The position numbers and the translations under genes are program-made. A stretch of 64,000 bases of DNA from Tragulus kanchil (Eukaryota; Chordata; Mammalia; Artiodactyla; Tragulidae), in NCBI GenBank assembly GCA_022376925.1, contig JAIOJX010000027.1, positions 19,051,471 through 19,115,470 of the forward strand, written 5' to 3'. Below, one piece after another: positions 48,115 to 58,714 of the stretch. The notes beneath the pieces were generated by a model that ran no database searches, was not told the DNA's origin, and saw only the letters and a program-made list of their open reading frames with translations. Each line of letters starts with the position of its first letter. Positions within the stretch are counted from its first letter, which is position 1.

Positions 48115-48362
48115 CTAGTCTGGTTTTGTTTGTTTGTTTTCTTGAATGTTTGCTCTTCTAAATCAAAAGATTATAAACCATGTCTTATGGAGACCACTTG
48201 GCTCTTCGTAACAACACATCCTTGGATAGAAGAAATCTTAAAATTCAAAGTGCAGTGCTCTTCAAATTCTTTATCAGCCAAATCCTTAATCCAAAAACGA
48301 ACAAAGAAACAAAAAAAGTCCTATCTAGAAGTCCAATATTTATGCCTAATTTGAGTACTGTT

Positions 48363-48574
48363 GGGCGTCCCTGGTGGCTCAGAGGTAAAGAATCGGCCTG
48401 CCAGTGCACAAAATCCAGGCCCGGTCCCTCGTCAGGAAGACCCCCTGGAGGAAGGCATGGCAACCCACTCCAGTGTTCTTACCTGAAAAATCCCACGGAC
48501 AGAGGAGCCCGCTGGTCTACAGTCCACGGGGTCACAAAGAGTTGGACGCAACTTAGCAATGAGCACATGCACAC
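48363..48574 (+). mobile_element. Bov-tA SINE, sense, full length
   Basis: 'gggcgtccctggtggctcag', 'gcatggcaacccactccagt', 'cacggacagaggagcccgc' and 'gagttggacgcaacttagc'. The twin is at 49460-49672. Confidence 0.95.
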
Positions 48575-50130
48575 ACCGTAAATATAAACTGAGAGTTAAA
48601 ATGTCAGAAAACATAATCCGATTATCTAAGAACAGAGTGGATCCTGGAGCTGGAATATTCTGGCTCCCTCAGAACGCCACCCTCTGTCCCTTGCTTCTGC
48701 TTCTCCGCAGCTTCCCTTCACAGTCATGCAGAGACACAGATCCAGGAGAAAAGTCGATTCTCCAACAGTCTGGTGGTGTGAGAAGTCTAACCCGAGGCCC
48801 CATTCCACTACTGCAGCCTTTGGAAAGAGATTAAATACAACAGAGGGGTGCATCTCTTGATGTGTCCAGGGAAGACATACAGAAAAGCATGCTTTAACCA
48901 ATCAGCCCACTGCTACTGCCTGAGTCACTTCACTGACAGATCCTCGAGAGGTCTGACGAAACACAGCTGTTACTTTGGTCTCGTGTAGTCTGGGCTTCCC
49001 CGGTGGCTCAGTTGGTAAAGAATCTGCCTGCAGTGCAGGAGATCCAGGTCTGATCCCTGGGTTGGGAAGATCCCCTGGAGGAGGGCGTGGCAACCCACTC
49101 CAGTATTCTTGCCTGGAGAATCCCATGGCCAGAGGAGCCTGGCGGTCCCGGGGGTCCTGACTGCCCATGGGGGTCACAAGAGTCAGAGATGACTTAGTGA
49201 CTAAACCATCACTAGTCTGGTTTTGTTTGTTTGTTTTCTTGAATGTTTGCTCTTCTAAATCAAAAGATTATAAACCATGTCTTATGGAGACCACTTGGCT
49301 CTTCGTAACAACACATCCTTGGATAGAAGAAATCTTAAAATTCAAAGTGCAGTGCTCTTCAAATTCTTTATCAGCCAAATCCTTAATCCAAAAACGAACA
49401 AAGAAACAAAAAAAGTCCTATCTAGAAGTCCAATATTTATGCCTAATTTGAGTACTGTTGGGCGTCCCTGGTGGCTCAGAGGTAAAGAATCGGCCTGCCA
49501 GTGCACAAAATCCAGGCCCGGTCCCTGCGTCAGGAAGACCCCCTGGAGGAAGGCATGGCAACCCACTCCAGTGTTCTTACCTGAAAAATCCCACGGACAG
49601 AGGAGCCCGCTGGTCTACAGTCCACGGGGTCACAAAGAGTTGGACGCAACTTAGCAATGAGCACATGCACACACCGTAAATATAAACTGAGAGTTAAAAT
49701 GTCAGAAAACATAATCCGATTATCTAAGAACAGAGTGGATCCTGGAGCTGGAATATTCTGGCTCCCTCAGAACGCCACCCTCTGTCCCTTGCTTCTGCTT
49801 CTCCGCAGCTTCCCTTCACAGTCATGCAGAGACACAGATCCAGGAGAAAAGTCGATTCTCCAACAGTCTGGTGGTGTGAGAAGTCATTGAGTCTTTATTA
49901 AACAAATAGGATGTACGCTTTCATCTTCCCATATAAACCTATGTCTTTGATCAAAAATGACGACCATGTGGAGGCTATCTTGACAAGGAACACATGGTTA
50001 TCCCTCTCGGGGGATTATGGGAAGATGGCCCTAAGCTGATACATTCTGATTCACAGGGGGAAAGCGCTTCACTCTAACATGATATGTTTGGGACTCAAAA
50101 AAAATTTTTTTTAAGAAGGTAATTTTTCTT

Positions 50131-50220
50131 TTTCAAATTTATTTTTTAATGGGAGGAAAATTGCTTTACAATGTTGTGTTGGCTGTTGCCTCACAACAGG
50201 CAAATCAGCCATAATTATTT
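50131..50220 (-). mobile_element. L1 3' tail, antisense
   Basis: 'ttttttaatgggaggaaaat', 'tgctttacaatgttgtgttg' and 'aatcagccataattattt' match the antisense 3' end of ruminant L1. The twin is at 51244-51333. Confidence 0.8.
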
Positions 50221-50690
50221 GAAAACCGCTTTCCTTTTCAAAACTAAAAGCAAATCAACTCCCTATGTGTCTTTTAACATATCTAAAATAAACATGGTAA
50301 AAATCATTGTCAGCTCTATCTTCTGCATGTAATGCCATAAAAATGGACACACAGAGGGGGCGAATGACTGAATTCCCTCTGATTTACAGCATGCTCACCA
50401 ACAGAGCACACGTCAACACGCCTTAACGCCCGCCACATGCCCAGCTAACATCCAACCAGAGACCAGCTGGACTTGGCCAGCAACGAGGCAGATCTGCTCT
50501 AGCTCTCATTTCTCTCCAGAAACTTTACCCTGGGGTGTGTGTGTCTTGATTTTTAAAGTATCAGAAGTCAGTACTTAAAAAGTACAGAATGCACCAGAAG
50601 AGATAGTGTAAAACAAAAACAAGACAAAGTGGAAAAGCCCTTGGCCAACAACTTAGCCTCACTGGCTGAGGATTTCAGCACCACGGTACA

Positions 50691-50797
50691 TTTTTTTGTT
50701 GTTTTCTTGGTCACTTCTATTGGTCTTTCATTTATTCATTTTCATCCATCTTTGTTCTTTGGCCTGCACGGGCCTCCCATCACAGTGGCCTCTCTTG
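50691..50797 (-). mobile_element. CHR-2 SINE piece cut at a duplication junction
   Basis: Only the body-end half is present ('cttctattggtctttc' to 'cagtggcctctcttg'). The break at 50797 is the end of the left copy of duplication 13, not a natural truncation, because the full element follows at 51804. Confidence 0.9.
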
Positions 50798-51628
50798 TGC
50801 CCACTCACAAGTCATTCTCAGACCCGCAAAAAAACCCGATACTAAAAGTGGATCCTGGAGCTGGAATATTCTGGCTCCTCAGAACGCCACCCTCTGTCCC
50901 TTGCTTCTGCTTCTCCGCAGCTTCCCTTCACAGTCATGCAGAGACACAGATCCAGGAGAAAAGTCGATTCTCCAACAGTCTGGTGGTGTGAGAAGTCATT
51001 GAGTCTTTATTAAACAAATAGGATGTACGCTTTCATCTTCCCATATAAACCTATGTCTTTGATCAAAAATGACGACCATGTGGAGGCTATCTTGACAAGG
51101 AACACATGGTTATCCCTCTCGGGGGATTATGGGAAGATGGCCCTAAGCTGATACATTCTGATTCACAGGGGGAAAGCGCTTCACTCTAACATGATATGTT
51201 TGGGACTCAAAAAAAATTTTTTTTAAGAAGGTAATTTTTCTTTTTCAAATTTATTTTTTAATGGGAGGAAAATTGCTTTACAATGTTGTGTTGGCTGTTG
51301 CCTCACAACAGGCAAATCAGCCATAATTATTTGAAAACCGCTTTCCTTTTCAAAACTAAAAGCAAATCAACTCCCTATGTGTCTTTTAACATATCTAAAA
51401 TAAACATGGTAAAAATCATTGTCAGCTCTATCTTCTGCATGTAATGCCATAAAAATGGACACACAGAGGGGGCGAATGACTGAATTCCCTCTGATTTACA
51501 GCATGCTCACCAACAGAGCACACGTCAACACGCTCTTAACGCCCGCCACATGCCCAGCTAACATCCAACCAGAGACCAGCTGGACTTGGCCAGCAACGAG
51601 GCAGATCTGCTCTAGCTCTCATTTCTCT

Positions 51629-53991
51629 CCAGAAACTTTACCCTGGGGTGTGTGTGTCTTGATTTTTAAAGTATCAGAAGTCAGTACTTAAAAAGTACAG
51701 AATGCACCAGAAGAGATAGTGTAAAACAAAAACAAGACAAAGTGGAAAAGCCCTTGGCCAACAACTTAGCCTCACTGGCTGAGGATTTCAGCACCACGGT
51801 ACATTTTTTTGTTGTTTTCTTGGTCACTTCTATTGGTCTTTCATTTATTCATTTTCATCCATCTTTGTTCTTTGGCCTGCACGGGCCTCCCATCACAGTG
51901 GCCTCTCTTGCTGCAGAGCTCTGGCTCAGTAATTGGACACATCGGTCCAGCGGCTCCGTGGCACGTGGGATCTTCCCAGGCCAGGGATCGAACTGGCTCC
52001 CCTTGCACTGCAAGGCGGTGTCCTTACCCACTGGACCACCAGGGAAGCCCACTGTGGTACTTTTGTGTGTCTTTTTCTTGATTTGTGCAGCACTTCTAAA
52101 CTTAGCCACAGGGTATGAAATGCCAGCATATGCTTAAAGGTATATTTGTTAGTAAATGCTCATAAAAGAATGATTGCTTATTGTAATATAATTAATAAAA
52201 CATACAATTCTAAAGGAAACAAGATTATTAAGAGATTAAACAGTTTTTTCAAGTTTATGTGAAAATGCATAGATACCTTTTAAAAATCTGCAATCAGAGT
52301 GTTTCTCTGTGGTAACAGTATGGTAACGGGACGTGGCACCAGGAAGTCTAGACTGGGTACTAGAGGCCCACGATAGAGAGACCACTGCTTTGCCAATAAT
52401 AGATGAGGGACCCGGGCAAGTCCCACCGCCTCTTGGAAATCATTTTCCTCTTCTGTGAAAAGATAAATTTGAACTCAATTCGGTAAAGGTACCTGCAGTT
52501 TGAAAATTCTTCAAGGCTGATTATTATTATCATTAATATTGTGATTGAATAATTAGTATGTAGCATAATACATACATAAGACATATATTCTGAAAATAAT
52601 TAAGTATAAATTGCTTTCATGTGCTATGCCATAAAAGGAACATCTAAGACCCATAGACTTAGATAAGACTTAATCCTGAGGAAACAGGATCTCAGAGGGG
52701 TTATGAATGAGACTTCCAGAGGCCAGTAAGGGCAAATCATTGCCTGAGATGTGCTTGTGCTTAATGTGGTAAGTTGGTCCGACTTTCCCAGCTAACATCC
52801 AACGACCACTGGCTGCAGAAAATTTCTACCCATTCCAGAAACTTTACCCTGGGGTGTGTGTGTCTTGATTTTTAAAGTATCAGAAGTCAGTACTTAAAAA
52901 GTACAGAATGCACCAGAAGAGATAGTGTAAAACAAAAACAAGACAAAGTGGAAAAGCCCTTGGCCAACAACTTAGCCTCACTGGCTGAGGATTTCAGCAC
53001 CACGGTACATTTTTTTGTTGTTTTCTTGGTCACTTCTATTGGTCTTTCATTTATTCATTTTCATCCATCTTTGTTCTTTGGCCTGCACGGGCCTCCCATC
53101 ACAGTGGCCTCTCTTGCTGCAGAGCTCTGGCTCAGTAATTGGACACATCGGTCCAGCGGCTCCGTGGCACGTGGGATCTTCCCAGGCCAGGGATCGAACT
53201 GGCTCCCCTTGCACTGCAAGGCGGTGTCCTTACCCACTGGACCACCAGGGAAGCCCACTGTGGTACTTTTGTGTGTCTTTTTCTTGATTTGTGCAGCACT
53301 TCTAAACTTAGCCACAGGGTATGAAATGCCAGCATATGCTTAAAGGTATATTTGTTAGTAAATGCTCATAAAAGAATGATTGCTTATTGTAATATAATTA
53401 ATAAAACATACAATTCTAAAGGAAACAAGATTATTAAGAGATTAAACAGTTTTTTCAAGTTTATGTGAAAATGCATAGATACCTTTTAAAAATCTGCAAT
53501 CAGAGTGTTTCTCTGTGGTAACAGTATGGTAACGGGACGTGGCACCAGGAAGTCTAGACTGGGTACTAGAGGCCCACGATAGAGAGACCACTGCTTTGCC
53601 AATAATAGATGAGGGACCCGGGCAAGTCCCACCGCCTCTTGGAAATCATTTTCCTCTTCTGTGAAAAGATAAATTTGAACTCAATTCGGTAAAGGTACCT
53701 GCAGTTTGAAAATTCTTCAAGGCTGATTATTATTATCATTAATATTGTGATTGAATAATTAGTATGTAGCATAATACATACATAAGACATATATTCTGAA
53801 AATAATTAAGTATAAATTGCTTTCATGTGCTATGCCATAAAAGGAACATCTAAGACCCATAGACTTAGATAAGACTTAATCCTGAGGAAACAGGATCTCA
53901 GAGGGGTTATGAATGAGACTTCCAGAGGCCAGTAAGGGCAAATCATTGCCTGAGATGTGCTTGTGCTTAATGTGTTAAGTTGGTCCGACTC
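51629..53991. repeat. Tandem ~1.16 kb duplication 14
   Basis: The left copy is 51629-52785 and the right copy 52835-53991, offset 1,206, the largest in the set. I see one substitution (G/T in 'aatgtggtaag' / 'aatgtgttaag'). The 49 junction bases (52786-52834) hold 'cccagctaacatccaac' followed by a compressed, error-rich form of the sequence that precedes 51629. Their start is therefore traceable. Confidence 0.97.
51804..52050 (-). mobile_element. CHR-2-type SINE, antisense, complete
   Basis: From 'ttttgttgttttcttggtc' through 'ttctttggcctgcacggg', 'gcacgtgggatcttcccagg' and 'ggatcgaactggctccccttg' to 'ggaccaccagggaagccc'. Identical twin at 53010-53256, with a cut version at 50691-50797. Possible but weak target-site repeats ('cggtac' and 'tggtac'). 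Confidence 0.93.
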
Positions 53992-54105
53992 TTTTGCGAC
54001 CCCATGGACTGTGACCCACCAGGCTCCTCTGTCCATGGGACGCCCCAGGCGAGAATCATGGAGTGGGTTGCCATTTTCCTCTTCCGGGAGATTTTCCTGA
54101 CTAGC
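53963..54105 (-). mobile_element. BovA/Bov-tA SINE fragment, antisense
   Basis: 'gtgcttaatgtgttaagttgg', shortened, then 'cgaccccatggactgtgacc', 'gtccatgggacgccccaggc' and 'gagtgggttgccattttcct'. The tRNA head is lost. The first about 25 bp recur at 52757-52785, where duplication 14's left copy ends. Confidence 0.88.
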
Positions 54106-54529
54106 AACTGCCACGCAAAAGCGGTTCGAGTACCATCTTATCAAAATGACACATAGGAACGTTTGTATACTTGCAACAGTTTTTTCCTCTGTGTTTACCT
54201 GATTCTGTACTGATGAATCATCTGCTTAGGAATGAGATGACTAAAAATTCCACGACGGGTTGGGTGTCTTTTATTTTGAGGAAAGAATCCAAAGCCTGAA
54301 GCCAGAGAGGCCGGCCCCGCGGGGATGCAGGTGGTATTTAGGGAAGGAGAGCGTGGGTGGGAGCCCCTGGGCCACTTGCCTTCTCCCCCTCCTGCAAGCC
54401 CTGGCACGGCGCGGGCAGGGAAGGTCCAGTGGATGGTTGGAAATCCCCATGCACTGAACACTCAGAAAAATTCTTTCTGGCATGTTAGTGAAGTCGTAGT
54501 TGAGAAGTAGCTCACTTTGAGTGTCTGCA
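54106..54529. other. Unique sequence, nothing recognised
   Basis: Contains a short GC-rich patch at 54305-54420. Too small for a CpG island and no exon recognised. Confidence 0.4.
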
Positions 54530-54609
54530 CTGCATCCCTTGTCTCAAAACTCCATCAAAGAGAAGCCTTGCCTCCAGGTGTTCTGCAGGGTTGTCTAGGA
54601 CTATTACTT

Positions 54610-54618
54610 ACACACACA

Positions 54619-54649
<31 letters not shown>
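54610..54649. repeat. (CA)n microsatellite with TA interruption
   Basis: A 40-bp CA array with a single T interruption at its 16th base. The twin at 55684-55723 has the same length and the same interruption. Confidence 0.92.
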
Positions 54650-55107
54650 GCAGGGAGGCACACAGGCACACACGCTGCCAACAGCCCTCCAATGCAAGGG
54701 GACCGAGGAAGGAGGGTTCGGGTGTGAACGCCCAGGTGTGCTGGCTCTGAGCCAAAGATGGCAATGACTATCCACCCACCTCCAGAATTGCCCAAGAAGT
54801 CTGAATTTCCAATGGACGTCTCCCTTTCTTTATTTTCTGCATTAAACCCATACGATAGTTGGTGAGCAGTCACCATATTCTGCCTCACCACAGTGGGATT
54901 TGGGGTTAGAGCCTCCTGGCAAGAAAAGAGTGAAGACCAGCCCTGGAAAACAGTGAAGACCAGAAGGCATTTCTGGGAATTTGGAAACCACGAAGTTTTC
55001 AAAACCTAACACTGATGGTAGACTCTTATATCTCCTGGCTTGACATTTTTCGCCTAAAGCTTTGGGTGTTTATTTGGTGTCTTTGAAAATAATTAATGAA
55101 AAACAAC

Positions 55108-55375
55108 TTTGGCTTGCTGGGTCTTCACTGCTCTGGGGGCTGCTCTCTAGTTGCAGTGTGTGGGCTTCTCGCTGCGGTGGCTCCTCTGTTAAGGAACACG
55201 GGCTCAAGGTGCAGAGGCTTCGGAGCTGACACCCCGGACCCTCGAGCACAAGTTCAACAGTGGCGGTGCACGGGCTGAGCTGCTCCATGGCATGTGGGAT
55301 CTTCCAGGAATGGGGAGCAAACCTGTGTCTCCTGCATTGGCAGGTGAATTCTTTATCACTGAACCACCAAGCAAA
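55108..55375 (-). mobile_element. CHR-2-type SINE long form, antisense
   Basis: 'ttggcttgctgggtcttcac', 'cagtgtgtgggcttctcgc', 'catgtgggatcttccagg' and the head ending 'cactgaaccaccaagc'. The twin at 56183-56455 has several extra bases and is closer to the family layout. Confidence 0.88.
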
Positions 55376-55692
55376 ACCTATTTGACATCTTTTTTGGAAG
55401 AATCTCTTAAAGCATCAATTCTTTTGGTTGTAATGGATTTATTGTCAAGGGGAAAATTGGGCTTACAAACTTTTACTGTCTAGAAATGATGAACCAAATT
55501 CTATGAATAAGATAAAATGAGCCAGCTATTTTGCATTTTTGATGATTTAAACACTATGTTACATATGCCTGCATGTCTATAATCATTAAAGAGCACTTGG
55601 GGTCTGCATCCCTTGTCTCAAAACTCCATCAAAGAGAAGCCTTGCCTCCAGGTGTTCTGCAGGGTTGTCTAGGACTATTACTTACACACACA

Positions 55693-55723
<31 letters not shown>

Positions 55724-56734
55724 GCAGGGAGGCACACAGGCACACACGCTGCCAACAGCCCTCCAATGCAAGGGGACCGAGGAAGGAGGGTTCGGGTGTG
55801 AACGCCCAGGTGTGCTGGCTCTGAGCCAAAGATGGCAATGACTATCCACCCACCTCCAGAATTGCCCAAGAAGTCTGAATTTCCAATGGACGTCTCCCTT
55901 TCTTTATTTTCTGCATTAAACCCATACGATAGTTGGTGAGCAGTCACCATATTCTGCCTCACCACAGTGGGATTTGGGGTTAGAGCCTCCTGGCAAGAAA
56001 AGAGTGAAGACCAGCCCTGGAAAACAGTGAAGACCAGAAGGCATTTCTGGGAATTTGGAAACCACGAAGTTTTCAAAACCTAACACTGATGGTAGACTCT
56101 TATATCTCCTGGCTTGACATTTTTCGCCTAAAGCTTTGGGTGTTTATTTGGTGTCTTTGAAAATAATTAATGAAAAAACAACTTTTGGCTTGCTGGGTCT
56201 TCACTGCTCTGGGGGCTGCTCTCTAGTTGCAGTGTGTGGGCTTCTCGCTGCGGTGGCTCCTCTGTTAAGGAACACGGGCTCGAGGGTGCAGAGGCTTCCG
56301 GAGCTGACACTCTCGGACCCTCGAGCACAAGTTCAACAGTGGCGGTGCACGGGCTGAGCTGCTCCATGGCATGTGGGATCTTCCAGGAATGGGGAGCAAA
56401 CCTGTGTCTCCTGCATTGGCAGGTGAATTCTTTATCACTGAACCACCAAGCAAAACCTATTTGACATCTTTTTTGGAAGAATCTCTTAAAGCATCAATTC
56501 TTTTGGTTGTAATGGATTTATTGTCAAGGGGAAAATTGGGCTTACAAACTTTTACTGTCTAGAAATGATGAACCAAATTCTATGAATAAGATAAAATGAG
56601 CCAGCTATTTTGCATTTTTGATGATTTAAACACTATGTTACATATATGGTACATACGGTTTGAAAATAATTTTTAAATGTACCTAAAATGTCTCAGAATG
56701 ACCCCACTCTGATTCATCAGCTCTATGCTGTTCA

Positions 56735-56860
56735 ACCTTTCTACCTCACAGGTAACCATGTTTATTAGTTTCTTGTGTGTCTTTCTACTCCTCTTCAGAC
56801 AAGTAGAAATGAATGAAATGATATTTTTACTTTTCATTTTATTATGGTCGTAACATTTAA
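56735..56860 (-). mobile_element. Old L1 3' fragment, antisense
   Basis: 'ctacctcacaggtaaccatg', 'tattagtttcttgtgtgtc' and 'tttctactcctcttcag' resemble the antisense 3' region of ancient mammalian L1s. It appears to continue at 57440-57690 after an interruption. Confidence 0.5.
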
Positions 56861-57017
56861 CTTCAAATCTATTCTCTAGTAGATTTTAAGTTAGATCTCT
56901 AGGACTTTCTCACCTTGCATAATTAAAATGTTCTCCCATTGATTAGCAACTCTTCACTTTCTGCTCCCTGTCCCTATCTCCTCACAGGTGTTAGGTGGGC
57001 TATTATTAAAAAAAAAA

Positions 57018-57385
57018 AAAAAAGTAAAAGACAATGAGTATTAATGGGGATATGAAGAAACTGGAAAATATGGTCCCATGGGAATGCAAAATTATACATC
57101 CACTATGGAAAAGAGCATGATCCATCAATCTGACTTCTGGGTATTTAGCAAAAGAATTGAAATCAGGAACTCTAGGAGATTTTAGTCACAAAAGCCAAGA
57201 TATGGAAACAACCTAATGGTCCCCCAATGGGTGAGTGGGCAAAGAGAATATGATATAAATGTGCAATGGATTACTAATCAAATTTTTTAAAAAGAAGGAA
57301 ATCCTGCAATATGTAACAACATGGATGAGCCTAGAGAACACTATGCTAAGAGCAGTAAGCCAGTCACAGAAGGAGAAGCATTTCC
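57018..57385 (+). mobile_element. L1 ORF2 3' fragment, sense
   Basis: 'ggaaaatatggtcccatggg', 'cttctgggtatttagcaaaag', shortened, 'gccaagatatggaaacaacc', 'taatggtcccccaatgggtg' and 'aacatggatgagcctagag' follow the end of L1 ORF2. An A-run precedes it at 57007-57022. It has stops in all frames. Confidence 0.85.
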
Positions 57386-57439
57386 TGGTTCCACACACAT
57401 CTACAGTATTGACACTCACAGGAACAGAATAGAAAGACC

Positions 57440-57690
57440 TAAGTCTCTTCTCTTGTTTCTTCTCTTTCTTACACAAATGGGGCTGCACAATGCACTCCAT
57501 ATCATGTCTCTTTCTGTTCTTCACTTAATTGCACATCCTGCGTACTTTTCCAAACTGGTGGCATAGCATGTGTCTTTATTCCTTCTTATGCTCTGAAGAA
57601 TGTGAGATGTGATTATTTATTCACCCAGTTCTCATGAGATGGCAGTCATTTTACGGGCTCCTTTGATCTTAGGCACTTGGGCTTTTGAGA
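57440..57690 (-). mobile_element. Old L1 3' fragment, antisense (continuation)
   Basis: 'cttacacaaatggggctgc', 'ttctgttcttcacttaattgc' as spaced words, and 'gatgtgattatttattcacc' follow the antisense L1 3' layout. With 56735-56860 it flanks the sense L1 piece. Confidence 0.5.
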
Positions 57691-57849
57691 TTATTACCCA
57701 CATATTCATACTATAAAACAAGATAAAATGAGCCAACAGTACACTATGCTCTTGTAACTAAAAGATTTTTATTTTATAATTTTGACATTTTGGAACTACC
57801 TAATATTTTCCCTGCCCTCAGATGGTTTAACAAGGTCTTTGAAAGTCTG

Positions 57850-58044
57850 TAGTGGCTCAGACAGTAAAGAGTCTGCCTGCAATGCAGGAGACTGGGGTTC
57901 GATCCCCAGGTCAGGAAGATCCCCTGAAGAAGGAAATGGCAACCCACTTTGGGATTCTTGCCTCGGAAATCCCATGGACAGGGGACCCTGGTGGGCTACA
58001 GTCCATGAGGTTGCAAAGAGTTGGAAGCAACTTAGCAGACATGC
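57850..58044 (+). mobile_element. Bov-tA SINE, sense
   Basis: 'agtggctcagacagtaaag', 'gcctgcaatgcaggagactg', 'gttcgatccccaggtcagg', 'gaaggaaatggcaacccac' and 'gttgcaaagagttggaagc'. The first about 12 bp of the head are missing. Confidence 0.94.
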
Positions 58045-58653
58045 ATATGTAGTATCTAAGAACTGACACATCAATACAAAAGAAAAAAAAATCCATCAGT
58101 TGTTTATTTAGTTTGATTCTTTCCCATTTTTGTTCTTCCCACTTTCTAACTTAAACTGATTGTACAGACCTATTGTTTTGACCCCATATATATGCTAATA
58201 TTAATGATTTATTAAAGTAGAAATCCAACCATCGTGTAAGACAATTATGATCCTTATAATCACAGGTTATTGGTTTCTTGTTAAAGGATCATGCAATATG
58301 TATCAGTTACTGTGACAAATGATGACTTAGCTGTCAGACTGTTTCCATTTTAACCACGAAAGAAAGTCGTTTTTTTCAGGGGGATTTTCTAAGGATTGGC
58401 ACGTTTATTTTCATAAAATGAAATGGCTTTAAGCTGAAAGATGCCCAAATACATGGTCTGTTCGCGATATTCTCATTTACAAAGTGTTTTGGGGGCATAA
58501 GCAGCAATTGTCTATCAGAAATTCTCATTTCTGGGAAGTCTAAAAACACCACAGATTTCATGAAAATTCTGGTGGTTTTCACTGAGAGCTGCTCATACTT
58601 CAAATACCAGCATACGGCCGATATTGTTGGGGAGCCTACTCTTGTAGGCACCT
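58045..58653. other. Repeat-free stretch with an uninterrupted minus frame
   Basis: The minus strand is open for 97 codons (58376-58669) in AT-rich DNA, longer than usual for such composition. The product resembles no family I know. The frame runs into the 5S-derived segment at its start. It may be chance, an old pseudogene exon, or constrained noncoding DNA. Confidence 0.25.
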
Positions 58654-58714
58654 GTCCACAGCACCACAACTTTCAGATGAGATCGGGTGTATTCAGAGTG
58701 GTATGGCTGTAGAC
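58654..58714 (-). pseudogene. 5S rRNA pseudogene with large internal deletion
   Basis: On the minus strand the first about 42 nt follow 5S rRNA: 'gtctacagccataccactc', then 'tgaatacacccgatctcatc' and 'tga'. I count six changes from the mammalian 5S start, all transitions and half at CpG positions. The sequence then jumps to 'ggtgctgtggac', close to the 5S 3' end. About 60 nt are missing, including most of the internal promoter, so it cannot be functional. Confidence 0.75.

Larger units (their letters stand above)
47685..49885. repeat. Tandem ~1.1 kb duplication 12
   Basis: The left copy is 47685-48782 and the right copy 48783-49885, offset 1,097-1,098. Single-base indels occur near 47822 and near 48429 against 49527. 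The original boundaries share 'aagtc'. The unit contains two whole Bov-tA SINEs. Its last about 150 bp also start duplication 13, giving a triplet. Confidence 0.97.
49735..51910. repeat. Tandem ~1.1 kb duplication 13
   Basis: The left copy is 49735-50797 and the right copy 50848-51910, offset 1,113. There is one missing C near 50873 and a CT difference near 50421 against 51535. The 50 junction bases (50798-50847) parallel the sequence before 49735 with dense errors ('cccgatactaaaagtgg' against 'ccgattatctaagaacagagtgg' in spaced form). The left copy ends abruptly inside a CHR-2 SINE. Confidence 0.97.
54530..56645. repeat. Tandem ~1.07 kb duplication 15
   Basis: The left copy is 54530-55566 and the right copy 55604-56645, offset 1,074 and drifting upward through single-base gaps. 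The first 550 bp, including a 40-bp CA array, appear identical. In the left copy's last third several bases are missing (near 55107, 55204, 55222 and 55231-55240), disturbing the CHR-2 SINE there. Junction bases 55567-55603 are a noisy form of the sequence before 54530. Confidence 0.96.

Noticed and set aside
51742..52137. 131-codon frame repeated exactly at 52948-53343, suggesting a gene pair
   Set aside because: The second half is the CHR-2 SINE and the repetition is due to duplication 14. No recognisable protein domain.
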